Numbered from the stretch's first letter, positions 47,360 through 56,781 are shown. The stretch is DNA of 64,000 nt from Corynebacterium lemuris (GCF_024919295.1 NZ_JANWTC010000001.1:434001-498000); one strand, 5' to 3'. Made by a program: numbers and translations. Notes: a model not told the origin generated them from the sequence alone.

Positions 47360-48452
47360 ACCCGCTGAGCCCGCGCACCAGCACCCCCGCGAGCACCACC
47401 ACCCCGAGCCCACCCACGATTGCCGCGGCCCTGCCCGGCGCCTCCGGGACAGGGCGCTCCTGCTGCCCGATGCCCACTTCTCTGCCCGCCACCGCATAGT
47501 CCCCGGCCAGATGGGTGAGTGTGGCCTGCGGATCCACCACCCCGTGCCCCGGCTGTGCCGCCTGGCGGATGCGTCCCCGGATCTGTGCGGCCGATTCGTG
47601 CGGATACCGCTCCCGCAGCAGCGCCGCCACCCCCGAGACCACCGGCGCCGCGAAGCTGGTCCCCTCGAAACCGCTCTCCTGGCCCCGGGCGTCCACCACC
47701 CCGGAGGCCCAGCCCACACCCGTAGGAGACGGTCCCACCGCGACCCGGCCCGGCGCGGCAACCTGCCCCACCCCCGGCATGACATAGTCGGCCACCGCAT
47801 GCGGGTCCTGCGGATGCACCGCCGCCACCGCGAGCACGGTCTCCTCCTGGGCCGGATGGACGACCATGCCCGGCTGGCAGACCGAACCGGCGTTGCCGGC
47901 CGCGGCGACCACCACCGCCCCCTCGGACTCGGCGCGGTGCAGGGCGTCGTGGAGGGGTCGGGCGTCGAGAAGCACTCCCGCATCCAGGCAGGAGACGACA
48001 GAGACGTTGATCACCTGCGCCCCGGCGTCGAGCGCCTCATGGACCGCCGCGGCCAGACCCGCCAGGGTGCCGGCGGCACCACCGTCGACCTGCTGGTGGT
48101 GGGCGCTGGACTGGCGGATGCTCAGGATCACCGCGCCGGGGGCGATGTCAGTGACCACCCCGGCCACGACGGTGCCGTGGCCGTCGCAGTCCAGGTGGGG
48201 ATCCGGGGCACCGGGGCTGACCAGATCCGCGACAGGTTCGACCCGCAGCCGCGGATGGGCGGCCACACCCGTGTCGATGACCGCCACCCGCACCCCCTCC
48301 CCGCGGGCCAGGCGGTGCAGATCCGGGTCAGGCTGCGCCGGGGCGGGGGCCTCGACCGGTCGCGTGCACGGCACATCCGGTACCTGCGCCGCCGCCGGAA
48401 CAGCGGCGGGCAGGGCCAGCAGCAGACCCAGGCCGAGCACCACCCGCCTCAA
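47322..48452 (-). CDS. mycP: Mycosin-type subtilisin protease (MycP)
   Basis: 376 residues. Signal peptide (RRVVLGLGLLLALPAAVPAA), subtilisin domain with the catalytic triad in VRVAVIDTGVAAHPR (Asp), DCDGHGTVVAGV (His) and GFEGTSFAAPVVSGVAALLR (Ser), a C-terminal membrane anchor (AAAIVGGLGVVVLAGVLV) and a short basic tail: the mycosin layout. Mycosins cap and stabilise ESX complexes. The TTG at 48452 overlaps the eccD stop (TTGA) and is the best-placed start; GTG 48443 is an alternative. Its 3' end overlaps the TIGR02611 gene by 38 nt, convergently. Confidence 0.88.
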   Translation of the reverse strand: MRRVVLGLGLLLALPAAVPAAAQVPDVPCTRPVEAPAPAQPDPDLHRLARGEGVRVAVIDTGVAAHPRLRVEPVADLVSPGAPDPHLDCDGHGTVVAGVVTDIAPGAVILSIRQSSAHHQQVDGGAAGTLAGLAAAVHEALDAGAQVINVSVVSCLDAGVLLDARPLHDALHRAESEGAVVVAAAGNAGSVCQPGMVVHPAQEETVLAVAAVHPQDPHAVADYVMPGVGQVAAPGRVAVGPSPTGVGWASGVVDARGQESGFEGTSFAAPVVSGVAALLRERYPHESAAQIRGRIRQAAQPGHGVVDPQATLTHLAGDYAVAGREVGIGQQERPVPEAPGRAAAIVGGLGVVVLAGVLVRGLSGFSAPGRSGARRG

Positions 48453-49777
48453 CTCAGCCCCCGGACGAGCACGAAGAGACCGGCCAGGTGCGCCGCCAAC
48501 GGCAGGGAGGCAGCCAGGGCGAGGGATTCCGCCCGCTCCCACCACACCAGCGCGGTCGGTTCCAGGTCCGGCACCCGCGGCGCCCACACCGGTGCGCCCA
48601 ACCCCGCACCCGCCAGAACCAGGGCCACGGCCCACTGCAGAGGATTCCCCGGTTCGGCGGCCGCCACCGCCCCGGCCACGCACGCCACCAGGCCGACCAG
48701 CATCCAGGACCACGCGGCCACCGCCTGCCGGTGCCGGGCCGCGTGCAGGAGAACCGTCCCGGCCACCGCCACACACAGGGCCTGCGCGAAACCGCCGCCG
48801 TGGAGGCCGATGACCGCCAGCGCCGGGATCATCGCCCCCGCCGCACCGAGCGCGGCACCCTCGTGCAGGTGCCGGGCGCGCCGGGCGCGGGCGTCCACAT
48901 CCGGCTGCACCTCATCCGCCACCCCCAGGTCCTGCCCCGCCGTGGGCAGCCGGGGTACCCGCAGGCCGGCAGCACGCGTCGCCAGGCCCGGGAGCTGCCC
49001 CATGAGCATCACCCCGGCGGCCAGCACCAGGGCGGCGGAGGCCGCACCCGGTTGCGCGGCATGACCGGGCAGGAAGGCGCCTGCAGCGGCGAACGAAGCC
49101 ATACCGAGCACCGTCGCCGAGGCCGCGGCGGTGCGCGCCCCGATTCCGGCGATCACCACCGTGAGCAGCAGCATCACCGCGGCACCGGCCACGGCCGTCA
49201 AGGCCGCCAGACCCAGCGTCGCAGATTCCGCAGCCTCCTCCGGGCGGGCGGCCTCGAGCACGCCGGCACCCGCCGCTGAGCCGGCCAGGAGCACGGCCAC
49301 CGGCGCCAGCACCCGGACCCTGCGCCGCACCACGAGCACCGTGACCGCGGCGACCGCTGCCAGTGCCAGGGCCTGGGCGGTCGGGAGCAGGCCCACCCCC
49401 ACCGCCAGCACCGCCGCCACCCCGGCCACCGCGCCGGCGGCGGCCAGGCCACCGGTGCCGGCCTCCCCGGCGGATTCCGACAGGGCCTCCGCCGCATCCC
49501 GCACCACCGGCGCGACCGCCTCGTGGCGCGGGGTGAGAACGACCACGGCACCATGGTCCAGCGGGGTCTGGTGCAGCGGCACCGCCGGGTCCAGGGTGGT
49601 ACCGGCGGCGGTCATCGCCTGCCAGGGCCGGGAGATCCGGGGTGCGCCCACCAGGGTGACGATCTCCGGGATCACCTCCGCCAGCGTCGAACCCGCCGGC
49701 AGGGCCAGGTCCGCCTCCCGGTGGTAGGTGCCCACCTGGAAACGGACGGTCAGGCGCAGGACATGGTCGACGGACAC
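48449..49777 (-). CDS. eccD: Type VII secretion integral membrane protein EccD
   Basis: 442 residues. An N-terminal ubiquitin-like domain (~95 residues: RLTVRFQVGTYHREADLALP then GAVVVLTPRHE) precedes about eleven Ala/Leu/Val-rich membrane segments, the EccD (YukD-fused) architecture. The cytoplasmic loop between TM 6 and 7 is charged (DEVQPDVDARARRARHLHE). GTG 49777 has GGGGGAAG upstream. EccD forms the central membrane vestibule of the ESX complex. Divergent from eccC. Confidence 0.88.
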   Translation of the reverse strand: MSVDHVLRLTVRFQVGTYHREADLALPAGSTLAEVIPEIVTLVGAPRISRPWQAMTAAGTTLDPAVPLHQTPLDHGAVVVLTPRHEAVAPVVRDAAEALSESAGEAGTGGLAAAGAVAGVAAVLAVGVGLLPTAQALALAAVAAVTVLVVRRRVRVLAPVAVLLAGSAAGAGVLEAARPEEAAESATLGLAALTAVAGAAVMLLLTVVIAGIGARTAAASATVLGMASFAAAGAFLPGHAAQPGAASAALVLAAGVMLMGQLPGLATRAAGLRVPRLPTAGQDLGVADEVQPDVDARARRARHLHEGAALGAAGAMIPALAVIGLHGGGFAQALCVAVAGTVLLHAARHRQAVAAWSWMLVGLVACVAGAVAAAEPGNPLQWAVALVLAGAGLGAPVWAPRVPDLEPTALVWWERAESLALAASLPLAAHLAGLFVLVRGLS

Positions 49778-49888
49778 GGTTCTTCCCCCTGGTATTCATG
49801 CGGACACACCCCCTGTGCGACCGCTCCACCGGGCATTGTCACCCGGCCCCGCCCCACTGTCCACCCGGCGCGTGGCCGCCCCCTGACC

Positions 49889-49894
49889 TAACAT
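49889..49894 (+). promoter_or_regulatory. Possible -10 element of eccC
   Basis: TAACAT within the 219-nt eccD-eccC divergent spacer gives a leader of about 95 nt. The -35 is not convincing. Confidence 0.3.
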
Positions 49895-49996
49895 GTCGGG
49901 CACACGCCCCGTGCGTCCGTGCCCTCTCATTGTTTCCGGTTGGGGTGACCGGCAGGCCGGACGCACACCAGGGGGCGGTCGATCAGGGGGACAGGT

Positions 49997-52900
49997 ATGT
50001 CAGTACTCGGGGTCAGTGACATCGTCAGCAGAGTCGTGGAGCCGCTCACGCCTGCCGAACGGGAACCCGCACCACCGTTGCCGCAGGGGACTATCGCGGC
50101 GGAACCGGTGCCGGCGGCGCACCGGCCCGCCCCGGTGCCCGTCCTGCGGATCCTCATGCCGGTGGTGATGGTTGCGGCGATGGTGGCGATGGTCGCCCTC
50201 ATGATGCTCGGCGGGGCCGGGACGAATCCCATGATGCTCATCCTCCCGCTCATGCTGGGCATGTCGATGCTCATGATGTTCTCCCCGCCGCAGGGCGAGG
50301 ACGTCGATGAGACCCGCCGGACCTACCTGCGCCATCTCGGCGCGCTGCGGGAGAAGGCCCTGGGCAACGCCGCCCGGCAGCGGGCGCACGAGTTCCACCG
50401 CCACCCGGAACCCGATGAGCTGTGGAGCCGGGCGGACAGCCGCCGCCTGTGGGAACGCGGCCCCGATGACGCCGACACACTTGAGATACGCATCGGGCTC
50501 GGCGACACCGCCCTGTGCACGCCGGTGCAGGTGCCCGACGCCGGGGCGGCGGAGGACCTCGACCCGGTGTGCGCGGTGAGCCTGCGGCGCACCGTCCAGG
50601 CGGTGGGCAGGTGCCCGCGGATGCCGGTGGCGGTGCAGCTGCAGGCCTTCCGCTTCCTCGGCATCGCCGGGCCCGGGGCAGGCGACCTGGCCCGGGCGAT
50701 GGTGGCACAGCTGGTGGTGGCACACGGCCCGGAGACCGTCGCCGTGGAGGTGGTCGGGCAGGGCTGGGACTGGCTGAAATGGCTGCCGCACACCCGCCAT
50801 CCGGAGCAGGCCCGCCACCGCATCCTCGTGGTCGACCACACCACCACGACCGGGACAGAGCCCTACCTCGACGATCCCACCTGGACCACCATCATCGACG
50901 TCGGCTCCCGGGCGACCACCGCGCTGGGGATGCGCGCCGAGCAGGAGGGTCTGGCGTTGAGCGCCGACGGGGAGCTGTCGGCCCACACCGCCGCCGGCGT
51001 GGAGACCCTCGGCGTCGCCGACGGGCTGGACACCGCCGAGGCGGTCATCCTGGCCCGGGCACTGACCCGGTACCGCCGCCCCGACACCGCGGCCACCGGC
51101 GCCGGCGGCCGGGACCTGACCTCCCTCATCGGCCTGGCCGACATCGAGCAGCTCACCCCGGAGACCATGTGGCCCGGCCGGGAGCTGAGCCGCCAGCGCC
51201 TCGTCGTACCCATCGGCACCACCCCGCAGGGCGCACCCGTGCGCCTGGACCTCAAGGAGTCCGCCCACGGCGGCATGGGCCCGCACGGCCTGTGCATCGG
51301 GGCGACCGGCTCGGGCAAATCGGAACTGCTGCGCACCCTGGTGGTCTCCCTCGCAGCGACCCACAGCCCCGATGAGCTCAACCTCGTCCTCGTGGACTTC
51401 AAGGGTGGGGCAACCTTCCTCGGCTGCGAGCGCCTGCCGCACACCTCGGCGGTGATCACCAACCTCTCGGATGAGGCGGTTCTCGTGGAGCGGATGTTCG
51501 ACGCGATCTCCGGTGAGCTCAACCGCCGCCAGGAGGTCCTGCGGGAGGCGGGCAACTTCGCCAACGTCACCGACTACACCACCGCCCGACTGTCCGGCCG
51601 CGGGGACCTCCCGCCGCTGCCCGCCCTGGTCCTCGTGGTGGACGAGTTCTCCGAGCTGCTCGCCGCCCACCCCGACTTCGCGGAACTGTTCGTCGCGGTC
51701 GGCCGACTCGGCCGTTCCCTGCACGTCCACCTGCTCCTGGCCAGCCAGCGCCTCGAGGAGGGCCGCCTGCGCGGCCTCGATTCGCACCTGTCCTACCGCA
51801 TCGGCCTGAAGACCTTCTCCGCGGCCGAATCCCGCCAGGTCCTCGGCGTCACCGACGCCCACCACCTCCCCGCCCAGCCGGGCGCAGGCTTCCTCAAACA
51901 CGACGCCGAGGACATCACCCGGTTCCAGGCGGCGTACGTCTCCGGCCCACTGGAACGCCGTGACGTCACCGCCCTTCCGGGCGCGCCGGGCAGGGTCGCC
52001 CTGTTCACCGGGTGGGAGCAGTTCGAACAGACTGAGGCGCCGCTGGTCGTCGACGAGTCGACGACGCTTCTCGACACCGTCGTCGACCGCGCCTGCGCCA
52101 CCGCCCGGGCCCGCGGGCAGTCGGCCCACCGGGTGTGGCTGCCGCCGCTGCCCCCGGTGGTGGAGCTGGCCGGGGTGGCCGAGGAGGTGGGGGAGCTGGC
52201 GGCCACGGTCGGCATCATCGACGTGCCCTACCACCAGCGCCAGGATCCGCTGATCCTGGATCTGTCCACCGGCGGCGGCCATGCGGCGGTGTGCGGTGGC
52301 CCGCAGACCGGCAAGTCCACGGCGTTGCGCACCATCGTCGCCTCGCTCGCGGCGACCCACACGACAGCGCAGATCCGCTTCTACGTCATCGACCTCGGCG
52401 GGGGCCAGCTGGCCACCCTCGACCGGCTGCCGCATGTGGCGGGGGTGGCCGGGCGCGGGCAGCCGGAACGCATCCGGCGCATCCTCGATGAGGTCACCGC
52501 CCTGGTGGAGGAACCGGAGGAACGCCACACCTTCCTCGTTGTCGACGGGTGGCATGCGGTGGCGGCGGACCACGAGGACCTGCTGGAGCCGCTGACCTCC
52601 CTGGCGGCGGACGGGCCGTCGAGCCGCGTGCACCTGCTGGTGTCCACCCCACGGTGGACGGTGCTGCGCCCGGCGATCCGGGACCTGATCACCCACCGTC
52701 TGGAACTGCGCCTGGGTGAGGCGATGGATTCTCTCGTCGACCGGAAGGCCCAGCAGAAGCTGCCCGCCCTGCCCGGCCGGGGCCTGGATGAACACGGCCG
52801 GCAGATGCTCATCGCGCTCAGCTCCAACCAGGACCTGGCGCACATCGCCGCCACCGCGGCTGCGGCGGGGCAGGAGCCGGTGCCGGCGCTGCGGGTGCTG

Positions 52901-53629
52901 CCCGCCGCTGTCCGGCTGGCCGAGCTCCAACCCGCCGCCGGCATCATGCTGGCGGTGGGCGGACCGCGTCTGGACACCATCGCCTGGGAGCCCGCCACCA
53001 GTCCGCACCTGGTGTGTGTCGGTGGGCAGGGGGCGGGAAAATCGACGCTGCTGACCACGGTCATGACCGGGATCAGTGCGCTGGGCCGGGCTGCGGCACG
53101 CCTGGTCGTCATCGACCACCGGCGCGCCCATCTGGGGGCGGTGGACGAGGGGATGCTCGCCGCCTACTCCGCCACCACCACGGCCACCGCCACGGTGCTG
53201 ACGGACACCGTGGCCACCCTGAGTGCCCGTCTGCCCGGCCCGGACATCACCCCGGCGCAGCTGGCGGCCCGCGACTGGTGGGAGGGACCGGAGATCTTCC
53301 TGGTCATCGACGACCTCGACCTGGTCGCCGACCATGAGCTGATGCGGTTGACCGAACTGCTGCCGCACTCCCGGGACATCGGCCTGCACCTGGTCCTGGC
53401 GCGTAAATCGGGCGGCATCGGCAGGGCATTGTTCGGCCCCTTCCTCTCCGCGGTGCGCGACCAGACCCCGGCGGTCCTGCTTCTCGACGCCGACCGCGAG
53501 GAGGGCGCCGTATTCGGCATCCGCCCCGCACCCCAGCCACCCGGCCGCGGCACCTGGCAGGTGCGTGGGGAGACGGTGGGCATCTGCCAGGTGGCGACAG
53601 CAGGGGACAAGCCGGGGGAGGAGTCATGA
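49997..53629 (+). CDS. eccC: Type VII secretion ATPase EccC (single chain, three FtsK-like domains)
   Basis: 1210 residues, motor and substrate receptor of the ESX system. Two membrane helices lie near residues 50-95 (LMPVVMVAAMVAMVALMMLG and LILPLMLGMSMLMMF). Three ATPase domains follow with Walker A motifs GATGSGKSE (~434), GGPQTGKST (~767) and GGQGAGKST (~1008). Walker B is canonical in domain 1 (LVLVVDEFSEL), lacks the catalytic Glu in domain 2 (TFLVVDGWHAV) and is VIDDLDLV in domain 3. The chain is unsplit, as in ESX-4. It overlaps the next gene by 4 nt. Confidence 0.95.
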   Translation: MSVLGVSDIVSRVVEPLTPAEREPAPPLPQGTIAAEPVPAAHRPAPVPVLRILMPVVMVAAMVAMVALMMLGGAGTNPMMLILPLMLGMSMLMMFSPPQGEDVDETRRTYLRHLGALREKALGNAARQRAHEFHRHPEPDELWSRADSRRLWERGPDDADTLEIRIGLGDTALCTPVQVPDAGAAEDLDPVCAVSLRRTVQAVGRCPRMPVAVQLQAFRFLGIAGPGAGDLARAMVAQLVVAHGPETVAVEVVGQGWDWLKWLPHTRHPEQARHRILVVDHTTTTGTEPYLDDPTWTTIIDVGSRATTALGMRAEQEGLALSADGELSAHTAAGVETLGVADGLDTAEAVILARALTRYRRPDTAATGAGGRDLTSLIGLADIEQLTPETMWPGRELSRQRLVVPIGTTPQGAPVRLDLKESAHGGMGPHGLCIGATGSGKSELLRTLVVSLAATHSPDELNLVLVDFKGGATFLGCERLPHTSAVITNLSDEAVLVERMFDAISGELNRRQEVLREAGNFANVTDYTTARLSGRGDLPPLPALVLVVDEFSELLAAHPDFAELFVAVGRLGRSLHVHLLLASQRLEEGRLRGLDSHLSYRIGLKTFSAAESRQVLGVTDAHHLPAQPGAGFLKHDAEDITRFQAAYVSGPLERRDVTALPGAPGRVALFTGWEQFEQTEAPLVVDESTTLLDTVVDRACATARARGQSAHRVWLPPLPPVVELAGVAEEVGELAATVGIIDVPYHQRQDPLILDLSTGGGHAAVCGGPQTGKSTALRTIVASLAATHTTAQIRFYVIDLGGGQLATLDRLPHVAGVAGRGQPERIRRILDEVTALVEEPEERHTFLVVDGWHAVAADHEDLLEPLTSLAADGPSSRVHLLVSTPRWTVLRPAIRDLITHRLELRLGEAMDSLVDRKAQQKLPALPGRGLDEHGRQMLIALSSNQDLAHIAATAAAAGQEPVPALRVLPAAVRLAELQPAAGIMLAVGGPRLDTIAWEPATSPHLVCVGGQGAGKSTLLTTVMTGISALGRAAARLVVIDHRRAHLGAVDEGMLAAYSATTTATATVLTDTVATLSARLPGPDITPAQLAARDWWEGPEIFLVIDDLDLVADHELMRLTELLPHSRDIGLHLVLARKSGGIGRALFGPFLSAVRDQTPAVLLLDADREEGAVFGIRPAPQPPGRGTWQVRGETVGICQVATAGDKPGEES

Positions 53630-54600
53630 GCGCCCCGGCCGTTCCGGATGTCCTGACCATCACGGTCCTGGAGAGCGCGACGATCTTCGAGGGCCCCGAC
53701 ACCATCTACCGCTACGACCTGCCGGGTACCGGCATCATCGACGGTTGGGCACTGGCTGCCGTGATCGACCAGGCCAGGGAACTGTACAGCCTCGACTGGC
53801 CGGACGTGGAGATCATCGTCGACGCCGACGAGCCCACCACGGAGCTCCTCACCCGCACCCTGCTGAACAAGGGGGTGGCGGCCTACCCCAGCGAGGTGCT
53901 CCATGAGACACCCCTGCCGGAGCCGGAGTCCCGGGAGGTGACCGTCACCCGTCCCACCCGGCGGGCGGGTCAGCACCGGCTGCGCGGCGGGATCTCCCCC
54001 TTCCATCTGGTCACCGCCGCCGTCGTCCTGGTGATCGTGGGTCTGAGCCTGTGGGTCGTGGGTGGCCCCTCCGGGGCGGAGGGGCAGCCGGCTCTGCCGC
54101 CGGTGCCGAGCAGTTCCGCCCCAGGCACGGACCCGGGGAAGGACAGGGCGGGGGAGGTGACGTCGGCAAGCCGGGAACCGGAACCCCCGAAGGCGGTGCT
54201 CGAACATGAGCACCTGCGGGTCGTCGTCCCGGCCGGTTTCCGGCTGGAGGACCGTGGTGACGGGCTGCTGGCCACCGGGGAGGACCCGGGCCTGCGCATC
54301 CACCTGGCCGCTGACCCGGTGTACTCCGTGCCCGCTGAGACGGTGGCGGCGCAGATCCACACCATGGTCGAGGAGGACCACACCCTCCACCCCCTGGAAC
54401 CTGAACGCGCGGCCCGCGGGCTGGAGGTCATCCGCTACCGCGAACTGCCCGGCGACGATTCGGAGGTCACCTGGAGCACCTGGGTTGAGGACGACCATCA
54501 GTTCTCCGTCGGTTGCCACACCCGGCAGACCCCGACCATCCCGCAGGAGGCGGCCTGCCGCATGGCGGTGGATTCCATCGAACTGACCGGACGCGTCTGA
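53626..54600 (+). CDS. Type VII secretion-associated protein (TIGR03931/Rv3446c type)
   Basis: 324 residues. N-terminal cytoplasmic domain (DVLTITVLESATIFEGPDTI, then IIDGWALAAVIDQARELYSL), one membrane helix (FHLVTAAVVLVIVGLSLWVV), a Pro/Ser-rich linker, and an external beta-rich domain (LRVVVPAGFRLEDRGDGLLA) with two Cys near the end. This matches the ESX-4-linked TIGR03931 family. The ATGA overlap with eccC shows coupling. It may be an accessory membrane component, with its periplasmic part near EccB and MycP; the function is unknown. Confidence 0.82.
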   Translation: MSAPAVPDVLTITVLESATIFEGPDTIYRYDLPGTGIIDGWALAAVIDQARELYSLDWPDVEIIVDADEPTTELLTRTLLNKGVAAYPSEVLHETPLPEPESREVTVTRPTRRAGQHRLRGGISPFHLVTAAVVLVIVGLSLWVVGGPSGAEGQPALPPVPSSSAPGTDPGKDRAGEVTSASREPEPPKAVLEHEHLRVVVPAGFRLEDRGDGLLATGEDPGLRIHLAADPVYSVPAETVAAQIHTMVEEDHTLHPLEPERAARGLEVIRYRELPGDDSEVTWSTWVEDDHQFSVGCHTRQTPTIPQEAACRMAVDSIELTGRV

Positions 54601-54662
54601 GCTGCACAGACACGGACGCGGAAAGAATTTCCGCGGCCCCGGGAACCGCAGGCGTGTTTTCA

Positions 54663-54681
54663 CAGTCCAACAATGATGAGA
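54663..54681 (+). promoter_or_regulatory. Upstream motif of the WXG100 pair, shared with 58216-58234
   Basis: CAGTCCAACAATGATGAGA differs from the motif before the 99-aa cassette gene at only 3 of 19 positions by my count, and both follow a T-rich stretch. It lies 93 nt before the WXG100 start. Probably a promoter element or operator common to both transcripts. Confidence 0.55.
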
Positions 54682-54773
54682 GGGCCCACCGGGCGGCCTT
54701 TTCGGGAGAGCGAACGGGGAGGGACCCCGGCACCTGATTCAATCACCACACCAATTCGGGAGGGATGGCCACC

Positions 54774-55091
54774 ATGAGCCAAATGTTCAGGACCGAAGCC
54801 GATGTGATGCTGGCGACCGCCGGCCACGTCGACACAACCAACAATGAGGTGCAGGGCGAACTGACCCGCCTGCAGGGCGTCGTCGACGGCGTCCGCGGCA
54901 GCTGGGCCGGCAACGCCCAGGTCTCCTTCGACGGGCTCATGCAGCGGTGGAACACCTCCGCCCGCGAACTGCGGGAGGCGCTGACCAGCATCTCGGAGAA
55001 TATCCGGCACAACGCACGCGGATTCGATTCCATGGAGGCCCAGAACACGCAGGCCTTCTCCAACGTCGGCGGCCAGGGCCTCGCGCTCTAG
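54774..55091 (+). CDS. WXG100 family ESX substrate (EsxB/EsxT-like)
   Basis: 105 residues, two helices with the turn GSWAGNAQVSFDG carrying the W-x-G motif, the hallmark of ESAT-6/CFP-10 secretion substrates. The C-terminus (SMEAQNTQAFSNVGGQGLAL) could hold a YxxxD-like export signal, but no exact YxxxD is seen. ATG 54774 is chosen because GGGAGGG is 9 nt upstream; the ATG at 54765 is too close to it. It should form a heterodimer with the next gene product and leave through EccC. Confidence 0.88.
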   Translation: MSQMFRTEADVMLATAGHVDTTNNEVQGELTRLQGVVDGVRGSWAGNAQVSFDGLMQRWNTSARELREALTSISENIRHNARGFDSMEAQNTQAFSNVGGQGLAL

Positions 55092-55129
55092 GGCGCACCC
55101 GCCACACCACGAAAGGGTCCAGAAGAATA

Positions 55130-55417
55130 ATGAACGCGATCAAGTACCAGTTCGGCGCCATCGAGGCCGCCGCCGCAGACATCAACGCCAGCTCAGGCCG
55201 GATCAACGCACTGCTGGATGACCTCAAGTCCCAGCTCCAGCCGATGGTGGCGACCTGGGAGGGTGATTCCGCGCTGGCCTACCAGGAGGCCCAGGCGAAA
55301 TGGGACCGCTCAGCCGCGGAACTCAACACCATCCTCGCGACCATCTCCCGCACCGTTTCGCAGGGCAATGAGCGCATGAGTGACGTCAACCGGCAGGCCG
55401 CCGCCAGCTGGGGCTGA
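55130..55417 (+). CDS. WXG100 family ESX substrate (EsxA/EsxU-like)
   Basis: 95 residues. Helix 1 (YQFGAIEAAAADINASSGRI), the turn TWEGDSALAYQEAQ with W-x-G, and helix 2 (AAELNTILATISRTVSQGNE), ending AAASWG. Standard WXG100 length. The ribosome site is GAAAGGG. It follows its partner by 38 nt, and a hairpin region separates the pair from rplM. Confidence 0.9.
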   Translation: MNAIKYQFGAIEAAAADINASSGRINALLDDLKSQLQPMVATWEGDSALAYQEAQAKWDRSAAELNTILATISRTVSQGNERMSDVNRQAAASWG

Positions 55418-55548
55418 GCCGGCCACGCGCTGACTGATCAGTCCCGGTCCGGTCCACCCGTCAACCACGGGGCAGACGCGGAACCTGCCACCACCGGACC
55501 GGGATCCGCCACGTGGTGGCCCGGGCAGGCCACCACCTGACTCCACCG

Positions 55549-55606
55549 ACCGCCTCCGACCGGCCACTTCTCCAGCAGAAGGTGCCGCGGAGGCGGTTTG
55601 GGTTTT
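55549..55606 (+). terminator. Terminator of the esx transcript
   Basis: ACCGCCTCCG (55549-55558) pairs with CGGAGGCGGT (55588-55597), enclosing an inner CGGC-CACTTCT/AGAAGGTG-CCG hairpin; TTTGGGTTTT follows. Confidence 0.78.
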
Positions 55607-55627
55607 CCGGGGGCAGTCCCCTACACT
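55598..55627 (+). promoter_or_regulatory. Candidate rplM-rpsI promoter
   Basis: TTGGGT (55598-55603), 18 nt, TACACT (55622-55627). The -35 overlaps the T-run of the esx terminator. Confidence 0.55.
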
Positions 55628-55741
55628 AAAGCGGTTGTGTGCGCTGTGCGCGGGTCCCCACCGGCCGCCGCGTTCCGGATACGTGCACCTCAGATCTTTT
55701 CAGGCCGGCAGCCCCCGGACAGACTTTCAAGGAGTCATTTA

Positions 55742-56185
55742 GTGTCTACTTACCACCCGAAGAGCGGTGACATCACCCGTAAGTGGTACGTCATCGACGC
55801 CACCGACGTGGTGCTGGGCCGGCTCGCCACCCACGCAGCAGGCCTGCTGCGCGGCAAGGGCAAGCCCCAGTACGCACCCAACGTTGACTGCGGTGACCAC
55901 GTCATCGTCATCAACGCCGACAAGGTTCACGTCTCCTCCAACAAGCGTGACCGCGAGATGCGCTACCGCCACACCGGTTACCCGGGTGGCCTGCGCTCCA
56001 TGACCCTGGGCAAGGCTCTGGACACCCGTCCGGAGCGCGTGATCGAGGAAGCTGTGACCGGCATGCTGCCGCACAACAAGCTCTCCCGTGCTTCCGTGAA
56101 GAAGCTCCACGTTTATGCCGGCTCTGAGCACCCGTACGCCGGCCAGCAGCCCGAGACCTACGAGATCAAGCAGGTGGCACAGTGA
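55742..56185 (+). CDS. rplM: 50S ribosomal protein L13
   Basis: 147-residue L13, an early 50S assembly protein. [40 protein letters not shown] and [20 protein letters not shown] are diagnostic. GTG 55742 has AAGGAG upstream; a longer in-frame GTG lies before the promoter. Its stop overlaps the rpsI GTG by 4 nt. Confidence 0.97.
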   Translation: MSTYHPKSGDITRKWYVIDATDVVLGRLATHAAGLLRGKGKPQYAPNVDCGDHVIVINADKVHVSSNKRDREMRYRHTGYPGGLRSMTLGKALDTRPERVIEEAVTGMLPHNKLSRASVKKLHVYAGSEHPYAGQQPETYEIKQVAQ

Positions 56186-56727
56186 CCGAGCAGAACCAGA
56201 ACGAGGACCTGAACGTGGCTGAGGCCGGCGACATCGAGGCCGCCGCAGCCGCCACCGAGGAGTTCGCCTACACCATCGGCGACGCTGTCGCTCCGGAGGC
56301 CACCGAGGAAGAGGCCGAGTTCGCGGCTCCGATCGAGCTCGACGGCCCGATCCAGACCGTCGGCCGCCGTAAGCGTGCCATCGCCCGCGTCCACCTGGTC
56401 GCCGGCTCCGGCAACATCACCTGCAACGGCCGTGCACTCGAGGATTACTTCCCGAACAAGCTGCACCAGCAGGACATCCTGACCCCGCTCGAGCTGCTCG
56501 AGCGCGTCGGCCAGTTCGACATCAAGGCCAACATCGCCGGTGGCGGCCCGACCGGCCAGTCCGGCGCCCTGCGCCTGGCCATCGCCCGTGCACTGAACCT
56601 GTACAACCCGGCTGACCGCGCCGCCCTGAAGAAGGCCGGCCTGCTCACCCGTGACGCCCGCGCAGTCGAGCGTAAGAAGGCCGGTCTGCACGGCGCACGT
56701 CGCGCCCCGCAGTACTCCAAGCGTTAA
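56182..56727 (+). CDS. rpsI: 30S ribosomal protein S9 with acidic N-terminal extension
   Basis: 181 residues. The C-terminal ~130 residues are canonical S9 ([40 protein letters not shown], ending [17 protein letters not shown], whose last residues reach the P-site tRNA). About 50 N-terminal residues are acidic and Ala/Glu-rich ([20 protein letters not shown]) and absent from E. coli S9, but seen in related actinobacteria. GTGA overlap with rplM. Confidence 0.96.
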   Translation: MTEQNQNEDLNVAEAGDIEAAAAATEEFAYTIGDAVAPEATEEEAEFAAPIELDGPIQTVGRRKRAIARVHLVAGSGNITCNGRALEDYFPNKLHQQDILTPLELLERVGQFDIKANIAGGGPTGQSGALRLAIARALNLYNPADRAALKKAGLLTRDARAVERKKAGLHGARRAPQYSKR

Positions 56728-56749
56728 GCTGCGCCTTCGCTTCCTGTCG

Positions 56750-56781
56750 ACGCCGTCCCACCTCTCCCGGTGGGGCGGCGT
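56750..56781 (+). terminator. Terminator-like hairpin after rpsI
   Basis: ACGCCGTCCCACC (56750-56762) pairs with GGTGGGGCGGCGT (56769-56781), 13 bp with one wobble, loop TCTCCC; TCGCTGTT follows. Stable stem, weak T-run. Confidence 0.65.

Larger units (their letters stand above)
55418..55741. other. esx-rplM spacer with hairpins and the rplM promoter
   Basis: 324 nt. It contains a 12-bp inverted repeat (55442-55453 with 55493-55504), the terminator at 55549-55606, the rplM promoter at 55598-55627 and a leader of about 110 nt. No gene is seen. Confidence 0.6.

Noticed and set aside
47280..49064. 594-codon plus-strand frame antisense to mycP and eccD
   Set aside because: Arg/Pro/His-rich shadow; mycP catalytic triad and eccD membrane segments are on the minus strand.
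50000..53389. 1129-codon minus-strand frame antisense to eccC
   Set aside because: Rich in His/Gln/Arg/Gly with no recognisable domain; eccC on the plus strand shows clear ATPase motifs and overlaps its neighbour as an operon.
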